Of a DNA stretch of 64,000 bases, positions 33,895 to 45,015 are shown piece after piece (positions within the stretch are counted from its first letter, which is position 1; each line of letters begins with the position of its first letter). Below the pieces are notes generated by a model, which was not told the origin of the DNA, ran no database searches, and saw nothing but the letters and a program-made list of their open reading frames with translations. A program made the translations under genes and the position numbers. The stretch lies in assembly GCA_030674185.1 (NCBI GenBank), contig JAPXFY010000015.1, forward strand, positions 23,132,986 to 23,196,985. The letters run 5' to 3'. This stretch comes from Monoplex corrugatus. Lineage: Eukaryota; Mollusca; Gastropoda; Littorinimorpha; Ranellidae.

Positions 33895-34790
33895 AAAGAA
33901 AGGGCTCATCAACATTGGCACATGGAACGTTCAAACCATGATAGAACTGGGGAAGCTTCATCTTCTCTTACCAAAACTTGAAAAAATAGTTATGAACATC
34001 ACAGGATTGTGCGAGACCAGGTGGAGTGGTAATGGAAAGTTCACCATTGGCGAACTCGCAATCATTTACTGTGGGGGAAAAAAGGTCTGTATAGGGTCGC
34101 CATCATATTGGATAAACAATATGCTGCAGCACTGAAAAGCTACAACACACTTTATGGCTGATTGATAACAAACTTAACACAAAGCCAGTTACCGTAAACA
34201 GCATCCAGGCATATGCCCCTAAACCCACCAGCTCGGATGAAGAGACAGAACGATTTTGTAATGACCTTCAAATTGCAAAGGACAAAATACTGAAAAGAGA
34301 AGTTTGCATAATAATGGGAAAAATGAATGCCATTGGGCGAAAGTGATGACAGAGAATGTGGAATAGGACCTTATGGGCTGGAAAAACGCAATGAAAGAGA
34401 TGATACGTTGGCATCTTTCCGCCGGGTCAATGACTGAACATCACTAATACCCTCGTTAAACAGCATTATTTAGACGACATACCTGGAAACTTGAAAAAAC
34501 AGACAATCAAAATAAGAAAATAAAAATCAGAAATCAGATAGATTACATCATGATAGACAGCACATGGAGAACTACTGTTCTAAGCTCCAAAACAAAACCA
34601 AGACCTGATTGTGACAGTGATCACCACCCAGTTGCAGCAAAAATTAGACTCAAAGCAGATAAACAAAACACAGCCATGCTGGCCCCCAAGTTTGATCTAG
34701 AGAAATTTAAAAATCAAGACATTGTATCTGATTTTGAAATCAAAGTCAGCAATCGTTTCGAGGCTTTAATCCAGGACTGGACATGAAATG
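33895..34790 (+). pseudogene. RTE endonuclease
   Basis: APE-type nicking endonuclease. The first open part, 33895-34135, gives LINIGTWNVQTMIELGKL and ITGLCETRWSGNGKF, with the catalytic Glu of the CET/CEVR block retained. The middle is broken by several stops. 34550-34786 gives MIDSTWRT, then DCDSDHHPVAAKI, which contains the SDHHPV motif with the catalytic Asp-His pair. The key residues survive in a frame-shifted relic. Confidence 0.82.
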
Positions 34791-34919
34791 ACCGGTATCC
34801 AGAAGAAATTTGAGCATATTTGAAGAAGACCTACATTGAAGTAGCAGAAGAAAAGTTAGGCAGAAAAAAGGAAAAGAAAACCAACTAAGCCCTACATCAG
34901 CGAGGAAGTTATGGATCTA

Positions 34920-34955
34920 CCCCCCCCCCCCCCCCCCAAAAAAAAAAAAAAAAAA
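34920..34955. repeat. Poly(C)-poly(A) run
   Basis: Eighteen C followed by eighteen A, inside the RTE linker. Possibly a sequencing or assembly slippage site, as well as a genuine homopolymer pair. Confidence 0.9.
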
Positions 34956-35551
34956 GCCAAGCTCGCAAATCTGCAATAAAAGAAGAATAAAAAACTCAAA
35001 AGAGGAATTAAGATCAAAATTAGAAGAGAAGAAAAATTGTCTGGAGGAAGAATGTGCAAAAATAAATTAGCACAATGAATCCAGAATATCCAGGGATCTA
35101 TTCCAACAGATAAGGAAAGTTCAATCCACCAAATTCCAACCCAGAAATGAGTGCATCAACAGCAAAGAAGGCACTATATTCATTGAATCAGAACATGTTA
35201 TGAACGGATGGAATGAATATGGAACATCCTTTTTTTAGTGACAATAACCCCCAAGACACTGTGTGTCCTGACCTGACCTGTCCAGAATCAGAGAGAGTGA
35301 GACGCACATGCACAAAGGAAATGAGACAGACAGACACACAAACACACAGAGGATCCATCTGTAGTACATACTTGCTTGCTGATTCGTCTTTCCTGCTGAT
35401 TCGATATTTGAAAAGTGAGGATTTTTCCCATTTCTCATCTACCGCTAAAAGAAGAAATGGACAGCTCACTAGATAAATTACCACATAAATAGGCTAAATA
35501 AGTGTAATGCATGAATACATCTGTTTTTCAACTCTTTTGTATTGTTGGTAG

Positions 35552-35635
35552 ATGACGCCCAGCCTGACGGATCGCCGGAATTCGAAGTACTACAAGAAAA
35601 TGACCATGTCTCAACTCAGTGTGGCAATTCCTAAG
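35552..35635 (+). CDS. M13 metallopeptidase, exon e
   Basis: Acceptor TTGTTGGTAG/ATG and donor AAG/GTATTA, phase 0 to phase 0, 28 codons. Reads MTPSLTDRRNSKYYKKMTMSQL, matching the family's RR-xxK-Y-KM-x-xL segment that follows the exon d helix. It should be followed by a D-W-(x)n-E-V-V-V-x-x-P-x-Y-L segment. I could not find that segment before exon f. Confidence 0.9.
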
Positions 35636-35700
35636 GTATTAACAATTTCGTTTGTAAATATCCCTTTTTAAACATAGATTATTTCACATCAACACAGATG

Positions 35701-35781
35701 GATGTGAGTGAGTGAGTGAGTGAGTGAGTGAGTGAGAGTGAGTGAGTGAGTGAGTGAGTGAGTGAGTGAGTGAGTGAGTGA

Positions 35782-35873
<92 letters not shown>
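35701..35873. repeat. (GAGT)n(GT)n microsatellite
   Basis: About 85 bp of GAGT repeat passing into about 87 bp of GT repeat, starting 65 bp after exon e. Confidence 0.95.
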
Positions 35874-35874
<1 letters not shown>

Positions 35875-35884
35875 CAATATTTTC

Positions 35885-36115
35885 TTGGTTCATTTTTGAT
35901 GTGGTTGAATGTTGAAGGGTCGCAAAAGCATAAGTTCGGAAGTTAAAGCTCCAAGGTCAAGATCACATAGACCATAACAATGCCGCAGAATCAACACTTT
36001 TGAAGAAGATGTGTGAATAGCACTGAGAAACTTCAGACTATATTTAAAATACGTTTCACAGAAGAGATAGTTTACCATTTTCCCTGATGCACGAGTGTTA
36101 GTGGAACTGAAACTT
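35885..36115 (-). repeat. Short LINE-derived segment
   Basis: Shares GTCGC-AAAGCATAAG, AAGGTCAAG and GAATAGCACTG blocks with 30205-30330 in the same orientation, so it is another piece of the copy C family. No ORF. Confidence 0.5.
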
Positions 36116-36274
36116 TTCTAAAGAACTACGCAGTGTGCGTTTCCTGGAACGATTTTTGTCTCTGCATGAAGGGATAGTGTTTAGGGTAATCTTATATCTT
36201 TACAGTATATATTTATGTATATATATACATATGCATGTACATATATGTATATATAATTATATATGTATGTATGA

Positions 36275-36770
<496 letters not shown>

Positions 36771-36774
36771 AGTC

Positions 36775-37115
36775 ATCATCATTATTCAGTGCCCTGCCAC
36801 ATGGCGTTGGTGGTCATGGCCCTCCATATGTATCTATCCCTTGTTGCTGCAAGCACATCTTCCACCTGCTCTGTACTTAGCCACCCTGGAAGTCCGTCTA
36901 ATATTTTCTTCCTGGGTCTATCTGGTGCTCTCTTTCCCTCCAGTTTTCCTGTTGTGACCAGGTACTCTAATTTCCTTTGCCTCATGAAATGGCCTATAAA
37001 TGTTGCCTGTCTTTTTCTAATCTTCCTTATCAATGTTCTTCTTGTGTCTGCCTCTATCAAGACTGTCTTGTTTGTTTTCTTTGCTGTCCTTGGAACTCTC
37101 AACATTCTTCTTAAA
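36775..37115 (-). mobile_element. RTE-type LINE 3' end, diverged copy
   Basis: The minus-strand frame 37105-36782 is open for 107 codons: MLRVPRTAKKTNKTVLIEA, FIGHFMRQRKLEYLV, GKRAPDRPRKKILDG and MTTNAMWQGTE. It is clearly more diverged than the copies at 32353 and 53110 (GRPRE has become DRPRK). A short ATGATGA end lies at 36774-36783. Confidence 0.85.
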
Positions 37116-37349
37116 AATTGTCATGCGCATAGGGTGATACGTGTACATGTTTTTTGTGTTGTGTGCATGGGGTGATGTATGCATGTGTTTTTGTGTTGTG
37201 TTAGCAAGGAATTTTTTGTGTGTGGGCATGCGTGGTATGATACAGAATTCTAAACTCAGCTCACCCAAGTTGGAGACTTGGGTGGAATAGGTTTTGCTGG
37301 ACTGTTCGCAAAAAAAGCCGCCTTGAGAACGAGTGGTTCCTCTTTCTTC

Positions 37350-37998
37350 AACCACTGGAGCTGAAGAAGAGAAAGGAGAAGGAAAAGAAAAAGAAAAAAA
37401 AGAAGTAGAAGACGAAAAAGAAAAAGGAAAAAAAAGAAGGCGAAAGAGAAAAAGGAGAAGAAGAAGAAGAGGAAAAATGAGAAGGGAAAGAAAAAGAAAA
37501 AAGAGAAAAAGGAAGAAGAAGGCGGAAAAGAAAAAGGAGAAAAGAAGGCAAAAAAGAAAGAAGAAGAGAGAGATGGAGCAGGAGAAGAAGAAGAGAAGTA
37601 GAAAAGAAGACAGAAAAGAAGTAGAGAAAGGAGAAGAGGGAGAAGAAGGAGAAGAAACATGAGAAGAGGAAGAGGAAGAAGAAGAAAAGAAAAAGAAAAA
37701 AGAAAAAGAAAGCAAAAAAGAAGGAAAAGAAGGCGGAAAAGAAGGCGACGAAGAAGGAGAAGAAAACTTCAAAATGAAGTCAAAGAAGAAGAGGAAGGAG
37801 AAGAAAGAGAAGAAGGGGAAGAAAGAGAAGGAAAAAAAGAGAAGGAGAAGAAGGAGAAGATGTAGAAAGAGGAGGAAACGAAGAAGGAGGAGGAAACGAA
37901 GAAGGAGAAGAAAACGGAAAAGGAGGAGGAAACGAATAAAGAGGAGGAGACGAAGGAGGAGGAGACAAAGAAGGAAAAGGAGAGAAAGAAAAGACGTT
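37350..37998. repeat. 650-bp homopurine (AGAA/GGAGAA)n tract
   Basis: The plus strand is almost purely A and G with only scattered pyrimidines, as irregular AAG, GAGG and GAAGGAGG units. Long Lys/Arg/Glu frames on plus and Phe/Leu/Ser frames on minus are composition artefacts. It lies in M13 intron 5. Confidence 0.93.
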
Positions 37999-38199
37999 AA
38001 TATGAAGGTGCCTGGTTGTGAATGTTGTATATTGTATGTGTGATGTGTGCAAGTAAGTAGTAATAAATGTAAAAAAAAAATCATATCGTAATCTGTTTAG
38101 TGAAATTGGTTGAAAGGAGAGCGTGCGGTTGCGTGACGGACGAGTGCTTTATCAGTTTATGTATGTTCTGATTGCGTGAGCATATGTGAAAAAGCATGA

Positions 38200-38312
38200 C
38201 AATAACATTGTCGGTTCTATTAACTTTCAAGAACTCTCTTCTTGATGTTAATGATAGGCATTTGTTGGCTAGAAGTAGAATGCTTTTCATCTTCTTGAAT
38301 GCTGTTTCAGGT
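38200..38312 (-). repeat. Small RTE fragment
   Basis: The minus strand reads an FKKM-SIL...NKCLS block, matching the RTE segment seen at 45035-45100 and 53550-53620. It is joined directly to gypsy-like sequence at about 38312. Confidence 0.65.
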
Positions 38313-38564
38313 CCAAAAAGATGCTGAACTCTTCAACCTGAATGGACTTAGTGACAAACGCCCTACTGCCATATGCAAAAGACAAAAGCCCTTAAAGTGC
38401 ATTGTTTTTGGCAAGCCTTCCTGCAGACATCTGAAGTATTCATCTTGCAGAACATGATACTGCAGTCACAGAGGCACTTCTGAAGCCTTGGGGTGCATCT
38501 GGGAGGCACGTGTTACAGGTGTATAGCAAATCTCTATGGTTCCAACTGAACACATGCCATAACT

Positions 38565-40320
38565 TTGAGATCATCCACAGAACAGGATGTAGTGACCCGA
38601 ATGTCAGTAGAGACTGTTTCTGCGATGAAGAAGCGACGTTCTATTCCTTCACAGCAGGCTTCTTTATATGTGGTTTCACATTACCCTCATCCAAATGCAC
38701 CTACAAGTCTCACGGGCAATACCTCCAACTCAGCTATGGGTGCCCATCTTGAACAGTGACAGGGCCTGGGTTCCTCTCGCTTTCTTATGGAAATTTTCAG
38801 AAACGGAAAAGAAATACAGTGCCTTTGATAGTGAACTTTTGGGAGCCTACAGTACGATCAAGCATTTCAGTCATTCCTTTGACCACAACCCCTTAGTGTC
38901 AGCTGTTTGGGACCAAACGGAAATGTCTTTTTACGCTTCATCATCAATCCCAGTTCTGAGGAACAGGGCATCTTCTCTGTGGGCAACTTCATTTAACTTG
39001 CTAAAGACCAAGCACATCCTGTCGAGATGGATTCCTATCCCACATGTGACATCTACCACTGGCCTCAAGCTTCAAGACATCCAGTTCCATATATCAGCTC
39101 TGCTTGGTGATATGTCCACTGGTGTCCCACGACCAGTACTGCTTAACTCCTGGACTCGTCCAGTGTTTGATCAAATTCATGGACTCTCACATGCAGGTGT
39201 ACACCCCACACAACAGGCCATCGCCCAACGTTTCGTGTGGAATGGTATGAAGCGTGACATTCTCAAATGGTGCAAGGAATCTCATGTTTGTGAAGCTTCC
39301 AAAATTCATCAACACACACGGGCGCCAGTGGTAGAGCACCCACTTCCAGCTGCCAGGTTCTGCAGTCTTCACATTGACCTCGATAGACCATTGCCAGCCA
39401 GTCAAGGCATGACTTACCTCTTCACAGTCATTGACCACTTCACCAAATGGCCAGAAGCAATTTCTCTTCCTGATACCATTGCTTCTTCCTGTGCCGCAGC
39501 TCTTGTCCATTACTGGATAGCCAACTTTGGTGTTCCTGAAGACATTACCTCTGAAAAAGGCAGGCAGTTCACCTCAGTGCTTTGGGCTGAATGCAACAAG
39601 CTCTTTGGCATAAGCCCACACAACCACAGACTACCATCCACAAGCAGATGACAGGATTGAACGTTTCCACCGTCAACTTATGCAGCACACAAAGCTCGCA
39701 CTGTCAACCATAATTGGTTTGCAGAGCTATCCATAGTCCTGTTGGGGATATGCTCCTCTTGAGGGGTGGATCCCTGTTGTTCACTTGCTGAGCTTGTCTA
39801 TGGTTCAATTCTTTGCCTGTCTGGTGAATTTCTTCAGCCACTGGATGCATGTACCAAGGAACCAGACACAGCGTTCTTCAAACACATCCAGCTCACCAAG
39901 TGCACTGAGTTGCCATAAACTCCAACATTCCATGGAAACTAGCCTGCCTATGTACATGTACCTTCAAACTTGGTCTCCACTGGGTAAGTCTACGTGCAAA
40001 ACGACCCTCATTATCACCAGCTCTAACGTCACTATCATGGCTCCTACCACATCATTGACACCAATGACAAGTTCTACGCTCTTGACAGCAAGGGCCCGCT
40101 CAAAGAAGGTCTCTGTGGACTTCTAAAGCTGCATTTGTCACACTGCTCATGACTTCAGAGGACAAGATTGGATTCCTCTGCTATTGAGGATCCTCCAACA
40201 TCATTGACGACAACATCCTCTGCGGCAGAACCGTTAACATCACCACCACCATCCGCTGCCAGAGACCCTCCTGTCACAACTCGCTCTGGCCAAATTTCAA
40301 GTCCGCCACCGAGCTTTTGA
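38565..40320 (+). mobile_element. Ty3/gypsy retrotransposon 3: RNase H to pol end
   Basis: A plus-strand decayed pol region of a different lineage from gypsy 1 and 2. It begins with an RNase H relic split over frames (PTSLTG-TSNSAMGA near 38697-38748, then AWVPLAFLWKFSETEKKYSAF from 38767). It passes through integrase and ends TTRSGQISSPPPSF at 40279-40317 with TGA at 40318-40320. A 250-bp segment before it (38313-38565) may be more of the same but is not recognisable. Confidence 0.82.
38767..39650 (+). pseudogene. gypsy 3 RNase H C-part and integrase
   Basis: One long frame (ORF 38668-39651) runs from the RNase H ETEKKYSAFDSELLGAYSTI block into the integrase HHCC finger (HGLSHAGVHPTQQAI, WCKESHVC). 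The core follows: the first Asp in HIDLDRPLP, VIDHFTKWPEAI, then a second catalytic position that reads EKGRQFTS, where Asp is expected. A frameshift near 39615 moves the third motif (YHPQADDRIERFHRQL, with the catalytic Glu) into the next frame at about 39630-39680. Substitution plus frameshift indicate an inactive copy. From 39690 to 40260 the C-terminal part is broken. Confidence 0.82.
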
Positions 40321-40388
40321 TGATCGATTTCAGTTTTGTTCTTTTTCTCCTAATTTTCTCCTAATTTTTTCTCCTAATTGTTTGTGAT

Positions 40389-40424
40389 CTTACGCTTGAC
40401 AAAGGCCAGTTGGCCAAACGTAAG
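40389..40424 (+). other. Two-tier hairpin with GGCC-N4-GGCC core
   Basis: CTTACG at 40389-40394 pairs with CGTAAG at 40419-40424. Inside, GGCC-AGTT-GGCC forms a second stem (40404-40415), leaving CTTGACAAA and AAA single stranded. A related TGAAAAAGGCC-ATTT-GGCC is at 46815-46833. The layout recalls degenerate hammerhead-like terminal motifs of some retroelements, but the catalytic core (CTGATGA/GAAA) is not met. Confidence 0.45.
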
Positions 40425-40489
40425 CTCCTGTCTTGTCTTGTTGTATTAAATACGCGTTCTAATTCTTTTTTCGTGTTTTTTTCTGGTTC

Positions 40490-41064
40490 CTGTTTGCTTG
40501 AACGCGGGCAGTCACACTTGTTTTGGACTTCTGAATAATGTTAAAACGATTCGCTACGTACTTGTACTTCGATGTGTTTTGTGAAGATTGTTGAAGAAAT
40601 AGTTAAAATCTCTGCATTTCGCTTCAGCCTGCATCTTTCTTTAGAGTTGTGTGCAGCTAGATTTTGCTACTCTTCAGTGTCATGCAAATGAGGAAGCAGA
40701 ACTGATGAGGAGAGAGTCAACAAAACAACAAAACAGCCTTTTATGAATTCTAGAAATGCACACAGAGAAAATTGTAAAGCAGCTACACAACTCGAGCAAC
40801 AAACCAACAACATAATTTGTTGGTGCAAATTATTAATTGAAATTTCAAACTATCAGTTGAGAAAGAAACAATCAGACAGTAAAGATGATACAGTTCGTCA
40901 TTTTGCTATTTGACATTGAGAACAAAACAGACAAGAAGGGGAGGGTGGAGAAAAATAAAAGACAAAGAACAGAAAAAAGATATGAATGGCCAAACAGGGC
41001 CAATAAAGGACGTCATCAGCACTTTTAAAAACGGAAAAAGACACGAAAAAGCAAAGGATGCTCT
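40490..41064. other. Intron 5, 3' part, no gene recognised
   Basis: AT-rich, no repeat match and no ORF with family resemblance. The predicted M13 exon is not evident here. Confidence 0.5.
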
Positions 41065-41165
41065 GTATACCTGCATTTCAGTTTCAGTTTCTCAAGACGA
41101 CGTCCCCACGCTCGGAACGAATTCTATATACACCAACGTCACAGGTACCATGGCACAAGCCTTAA
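41065..41165 (-). repeat. R1 SINE fragment
   Basis: Shares TTTCAGTTTCAGTTTCTCAA, GACGTC, GCTCGGAA and GGCACAAGCC with 62070-62185. Confidence 0.7.
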
Positions 41166-41479
41166 GCCTGCACAAAAAATATAATAGTGCGACAGTTTTT
41201 AACAATGCTAAAATGATAGCTAAAAATGGAGATGACAGTGACTATGCTATAGAGTTCCACATTAGATTGAGGCTGTGTGACACGGCTGCTGCTCTATGCT
41301 TACTTTTACAATATATATTTGATATCAACCGGGCTCAAGAGATATGAACACATGTGGTGTTGGTAAAGAAATTCGAGAAACACCTTCAACGACCCATCAG
41401 TGAAGTGGAAAAAAACTTGACTGTTTGGCCTCGATTTTTTTGCAGTGAGTAAACAGCATGATCAGCTGCGGGCAGGATC

Positions 41480-41580
41480 CAAACATAAACACTACAATGA
41501 TACACACTGATCGGGGTTCAAACTTGCAACCTCCCAAAGAGAAGTCCATTGCGTTAACCAATCCGTTACAGTGACTGTTG
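41480..41580 (-). repeat. tRNA-like SINE head (degenerate)
   Basis: On the minus strand an AACGGATTGGTTAACGCAATGG segment and a B-box-like AGTTTGAACCCC are spaced as in tRNA-derived SINEs. No intact tRNA fold is claimed. Confidence 0.4.
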
Positions 41581-41655
41581 ATGTGCTGATTATTTATTTC
41601 CAAAATACTCTAGTCACCATCATGATTTGCAATAACTTTATTGTGTGATTTACAG

Positions 41656-41749
41656 AATCGTCGCCAACTACTTACTGATGCACATCGTGTATTCATACTC
41701 ACGCTACCTGTCTAAGGACATTCGCGACCTTTCCGGGCCACTGCAGAAG
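41656..41749 (+). CDS. M13 metallopeptidase, exon f
   Basis: Acceptor GTGATTTACAG/A, phase 2 in (one base completes an Arg or similar codon). It then reads IVANYLLMHIVYSYSRYLSKDIRDL, the conserved I-x-NYL-x-W/H-(I/V)V segment of M13 peptidases. Donor AAG/GTCAGT, phase 0. The phase-2 entry cannot be met by exon e (phase 0 out), which independently shows that at least one exon is missing or unrecognised between 35636 and 41655. Confidence 0.92.
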
Positions 41750-41819
41750 GTCAGTATTATTAGAGCTGTTGTTGAAGAGAGTGGTTTTTTGGTTGAGGAA
41801 AATCTTGCGAAAGGTTTTG

Positions 41820-42600
41820 GAGATTGTTTAAGAGGGATTCATTGTACTTGGATAAGTTCATATGCGCTCCATTCACTTCTGCAAGTAATTATTTGGCAGA
41901 GTCCTTCAGCATGCGCGAAACTTTGTCCTCAGATAAGGTGATTAAGGCCTTGAAATGGTAATGGAGGTAGGGTAACCAATGAAACAATACGATGATATTA
42001 CCAGAATAATCGGTGCGTTAAGGTGGCAGCAAGCAGACTCATTTCTATGTTGCAGTTTGTGATTAAACTGAAGACATCAGATTTTCAATCCATGGGTGTA
42101 TCAACAAAAAACAGAGCAAAATGCTCAGCTGATGCGGAAGACTGTACCAGTTGCAAAATACTCCACCACATGGTCGAGAAATCAGTGAAAAGACGTCCAC
42201 TTTCATGTGCCATTGTCATGTCCACTCCTATCTGGTATCCAGTTCCGGCCCAAGTGACCATCATCCTCTTGGTCTCAGTACATCAAAGCGTCAAGACCAT
42301 ACTTTCTATACTCCACACAGTCTTTCTTTGTGTGTCCAATTAGTTTCCTTTCGCAGTCCTAATTTTCTAGCCGTTTTCGTTGTTTCAATAAAGAATGTTT
42401 AGCACTCATTCTTAACCTGCACTGTGCTCTCCTTGTTTCTTAAAACAGATCTCCCATTTTTCGAGGTCTTTCATCCCTTTTAGAATTTTTTTTCCCGCCG
42501 TGTTGCCAAATTTAGCTGGTGGATGGCAATTGTCAATCGTTTGATCCACAGTGTTTCACCACTTGTTTCAACACTTGTTGTCTACCTAGTTTTGTCTGAA
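41820..42600 (+). repeat. Dispersed repeat family R2, copy 2 (longest)
   Basis: The first half (41835-42090) matches 45960-46250; the second half (42090-42600) matches 6890-7400. Together they suggest an element of 780 bp or more. It fills most of intron 6 and ends about 50 bp before exon g. Confidence 0.65.
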
Positions 42601-42652
42601 ATTGTTTTTAGGGCCACAAAAGAATTACAACCCATGTGACCTGTGTCCATAG

Positions 42653-42784
42653 ATACTTTACTGTGTGACCCAGCAACAGGCCCGCTGGAAGACCTGTGCT
42701 CAGAATTTGGATAGTTCGTTCATGCCAATCGCTGTGGATCAACTGTACGTCAGCTCTTACTTCTCTCCTGCCGCTAAAGATAAG
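42653..42784 (+). CDS. M13 metallopeptidase, exon g
   Basis: Acceptor GTGTCCATAG/ATA and donor AAG/GTGTAG, phase 0 at both ends, 44 codons. Reads QQQARWKTCAQNLDSSFM, the family's R-W-x-x-C motif, then AVDQLYVSSYFSPAAKDK. It is the last exon before the catalytic half of the enzyme in normal M13 proteins, yet no following catalytic exon is seen in the next 3.8 kb. Confidence 0.9.
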
Positions 42785-42854
42785 GTGTAGTATTCATTTC
42801 ATGGTCTTTCTCTTTTCTTTTTTTTAAGGGAGATTGCTTCCTATCGACCATTGA

Positions 42855-43030
42855 GGGGTGTGTGTTTGTGCGTGCGTGCATATGTGTTTGTGTGTGTGTG
42901 TGTATGTGTGCGTGCGTGTGTGTGTGTGTATGTGTTTGTCTCTCTGTGATGAAAATGTAATAATAACCGTCATCATCATCTCATCGTCGTCATCATCACC
43001 ATCATCATCATGACGATGATGATGAAATTA
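42855..43030. repeat. (GT)n and (CAT/GAT)n tracts
   Basis: GTGT/GTGC repeat to about 42950, then CATCATC passing into GATGATG at 42966-43026, a small inverted trinucleotide pair. Confidence 0.85.
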
Positions 43031-44165
43031 TAACAATAATAAAACTTTCTAGGATAGCGCTATTCTCCAAATTCATTTGGACTCACGGAGCATTACACAT
43101 TTTACAAGTCAGAGTGTGTAATACATATAGAAGCACCAACATGTCAGAATACACATTAACAAGCATGCACAACAATGTCCAACCATATATGTACACATAC
43201 CCATGTCACAAATGCACACACACGAATTACTGCACGGTGCTACTTGATCAATGCACGATCTTGAAGTAGAAGCGAATATCTGTGGATAAGCAGACTTGAT
43301 ATCAACAGTGAAGGCCTGGGTGACCAGTAAGTCTTTAACTGTGACTTGAAGTCCGAAAGGGAAGGCAGATATCCCATAGATCAGCCAGCAGTGAGTTCCA
43401 AACAGATTGCGTATTAAAAGCGAAAAAAATCCGCTGACCAGCTGATTTAAGATTATGTTCTAGCATCATCAGAAGCTGTTGCTCTGAGGATCGCAGGGTT
43501 AGTGATGTTTGATATGTGCAGAGGCAATCTGGAAGTCAAGGTAGTAAAGAACCATCAAAACGACGATAGGTAAGGCTTGCAATTTTATACTGGCCTTGAT
43601 GTTTGACTGGTAATCACTGGAGCTTTTCAAGCAGTGGTACCACACAGTCATGACTTCTCCTTTCATGATCAGAGGTGCTTTATTCTCCTGAACCCTTTGC
43701 AGTGGAGAAGATTGTTCTGCTGGGAAGCTGGCTAGCACAGTATTACCATAGTCAAGCTGGGAAGTTATTAAATAGTAGACAAGTCGTTTACAGGCTGTTG
43801 TGGACAGATATAGTCTGATGGAAGCTATCCCCTTGAGCTCTAGGTAAGACTTATGAATAGATGTTGCTGATACAGTTTTGCACAGACAGATTTTGGTCAG
43901 TCTTGACCCGAGTCATTTCACAGAGATTTGGAATGAAATATCAGTACAACAATATTTGCACATTCACTGCCACCTAATTGTGGTAAAGCAGTAGTGCCAA
44001 CAGGTATCACATATGTTTTATTTGTGCTCATCAACTTTAATTTGTTGCTGTTCATCCAGGAAAACACATTGTCAATACATGTCTGATCACTACTTTGAAT
44101 AGAGGAAAAATAATTTGGTGAAGAACATTTTGATAGTTCTGTGTCATCTGCATACAAGTGAAAAT
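43031..44165 (-). mobile_element. L2-like LINE 3' end (copy E)
   Basis: The minus strand carries the RT active-site segment MYADDTELSKCS and SWMNSNKLKLMS (44157-43918). A broken thumb follows, with LQRVQENKAPLI and a YRCFDGSL-like block at about 43740-43499. The 3' UTR then has GAGTCCAAATGAATTTGGAG-type sequence near 43065-43085, also met at 49770-49800. It sits where the M13 catalytic exons would be expected. Confidence 0.75.
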
Positions 44166-44238
44166 CTTAATCAAGGGGAGCAATCACATAAGACACTCGC
44201 ACTGTTTTCTCAAGTATGCCAAACATTATTGGGACTTG

Positions 44239-44243
44239 AAAGG

Positions 44244-44290
<47 letters not shown>
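44239..44290. repeat. (GA)n microsatellite
   Basis: About 50 bp GA with one G insertion. Confidence 0.95.
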
Positions 44291-44294
<4 letters not shown>

Positions 44295-44429
44295 CAAAGA
44301 CGTCTTCATCTGCAAAATGATACACGAAATTATGCTTATATTAATAGATAACAGTGCAGCTATGCAGTACCTGTACATATGATTTTAAGATGGAGAAAAT
44401 GTCTCCTTTTTTTCTCAGTCTGTCTACGG

Positions 44430-45015
44430 TTCGTCTCCTTTCTTCTCAAGCTCTGCGTATGTGTTTTGTCGCTCGCTCGTGTGCTCCTCCTTCCCTCCCT
44501 CATCCTAAATCGTATTTTTCGTACGTTGTTATGTGCGCATTACACTCGTTGCCATCTCTATGTAAATGTTTTGTTTATGACTTATTATATGTTTATGCAA
44601 TGTTTGTGTGCACTGCACTTTTGCTGGCTGAACGTAAGTGTTCTGTTGTTTATAACTTTTAATGTATGGTTCATTGTCAGTGTAATATGTGCATTGCACG
44701 TATTGTCAGCATTGTGTGCGTTTTGTTGTTTATAATTGTCTTAATACGTATTTTTGTTCAATGTATTGTGTGTATTGCACGGGTTGCTGGCAGAATGTAA
44801 ATGTTCTTTGTTTACAACTTTTAAGTTTCTTTTTGTTGTTGTTGTTAAGTGTAATGTGTGTACCGTATGTGTTGCTGGCTGAATGTAAATGTTCTGTTGT
44901 TAAAAACTTTTATGTGTGCTTTTTGTTCAATGCAAATTGTGCATTGCACGTATTGCCAGCTCTGCGTATGTGTTTTGTTTTTTATAACTTTTATGATATG
45001 TATTTTTGTTCTCTT
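44430..45015. repeat. Degenerate tandem repeat, about 85-bp unit
   Basis: Six or seven diverged units, each with a TGTG-ATTGCACG-TTG core followed by TGTTTTGTTGTTTATAACTTTT and an ATGT-T-TTTTGTTCA block. Core positions are about 44597, 44686, 44770, 44860 and 44936. Frames through it are Cys/Leu/Phe-rich artefacts. Confidence 0.7.

Larger units (their letters stand above)
33270..35245 (+). mobile_element. RTE-type LINE, 5' portion (UTR, endonuclease, linker)
   Basis: A GC-richer leader (CCCGACCCAACGCGTCTCC at 33293-33311) is followed by the RTE endonuclease from about 33905 and the linker that precedes RT (AISEEVM-type block at about 34895-34915; FQPRNE-type block at 35140-35150). The element stops near 35245 before any RT motif. 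It is 3'-truncated or rearranged, unusual for a LINE, which normally loses its 5' side. A C18A18 run at 34920-34955 interrupts the linker. Confidence 0.75.

Noticed and set aside
37017..38084. 355-codon Phe/Leu/Ser ORF (minus) and Lys/Arg/Glu ORFs (plus)
   Set aside because: Composition artefact of the homopurine tract.
43221..43235. HELLH, matching the HExxH zinc-peptidase pattern, near the missing M13 catalytic exon
   Set aside because: It follows a CA repeat, is stopped three codons later (GAT then TGA), and lacks the V-x-x-H-E and F-D-x-x-G context; chance match within an LINE 3' UTR.
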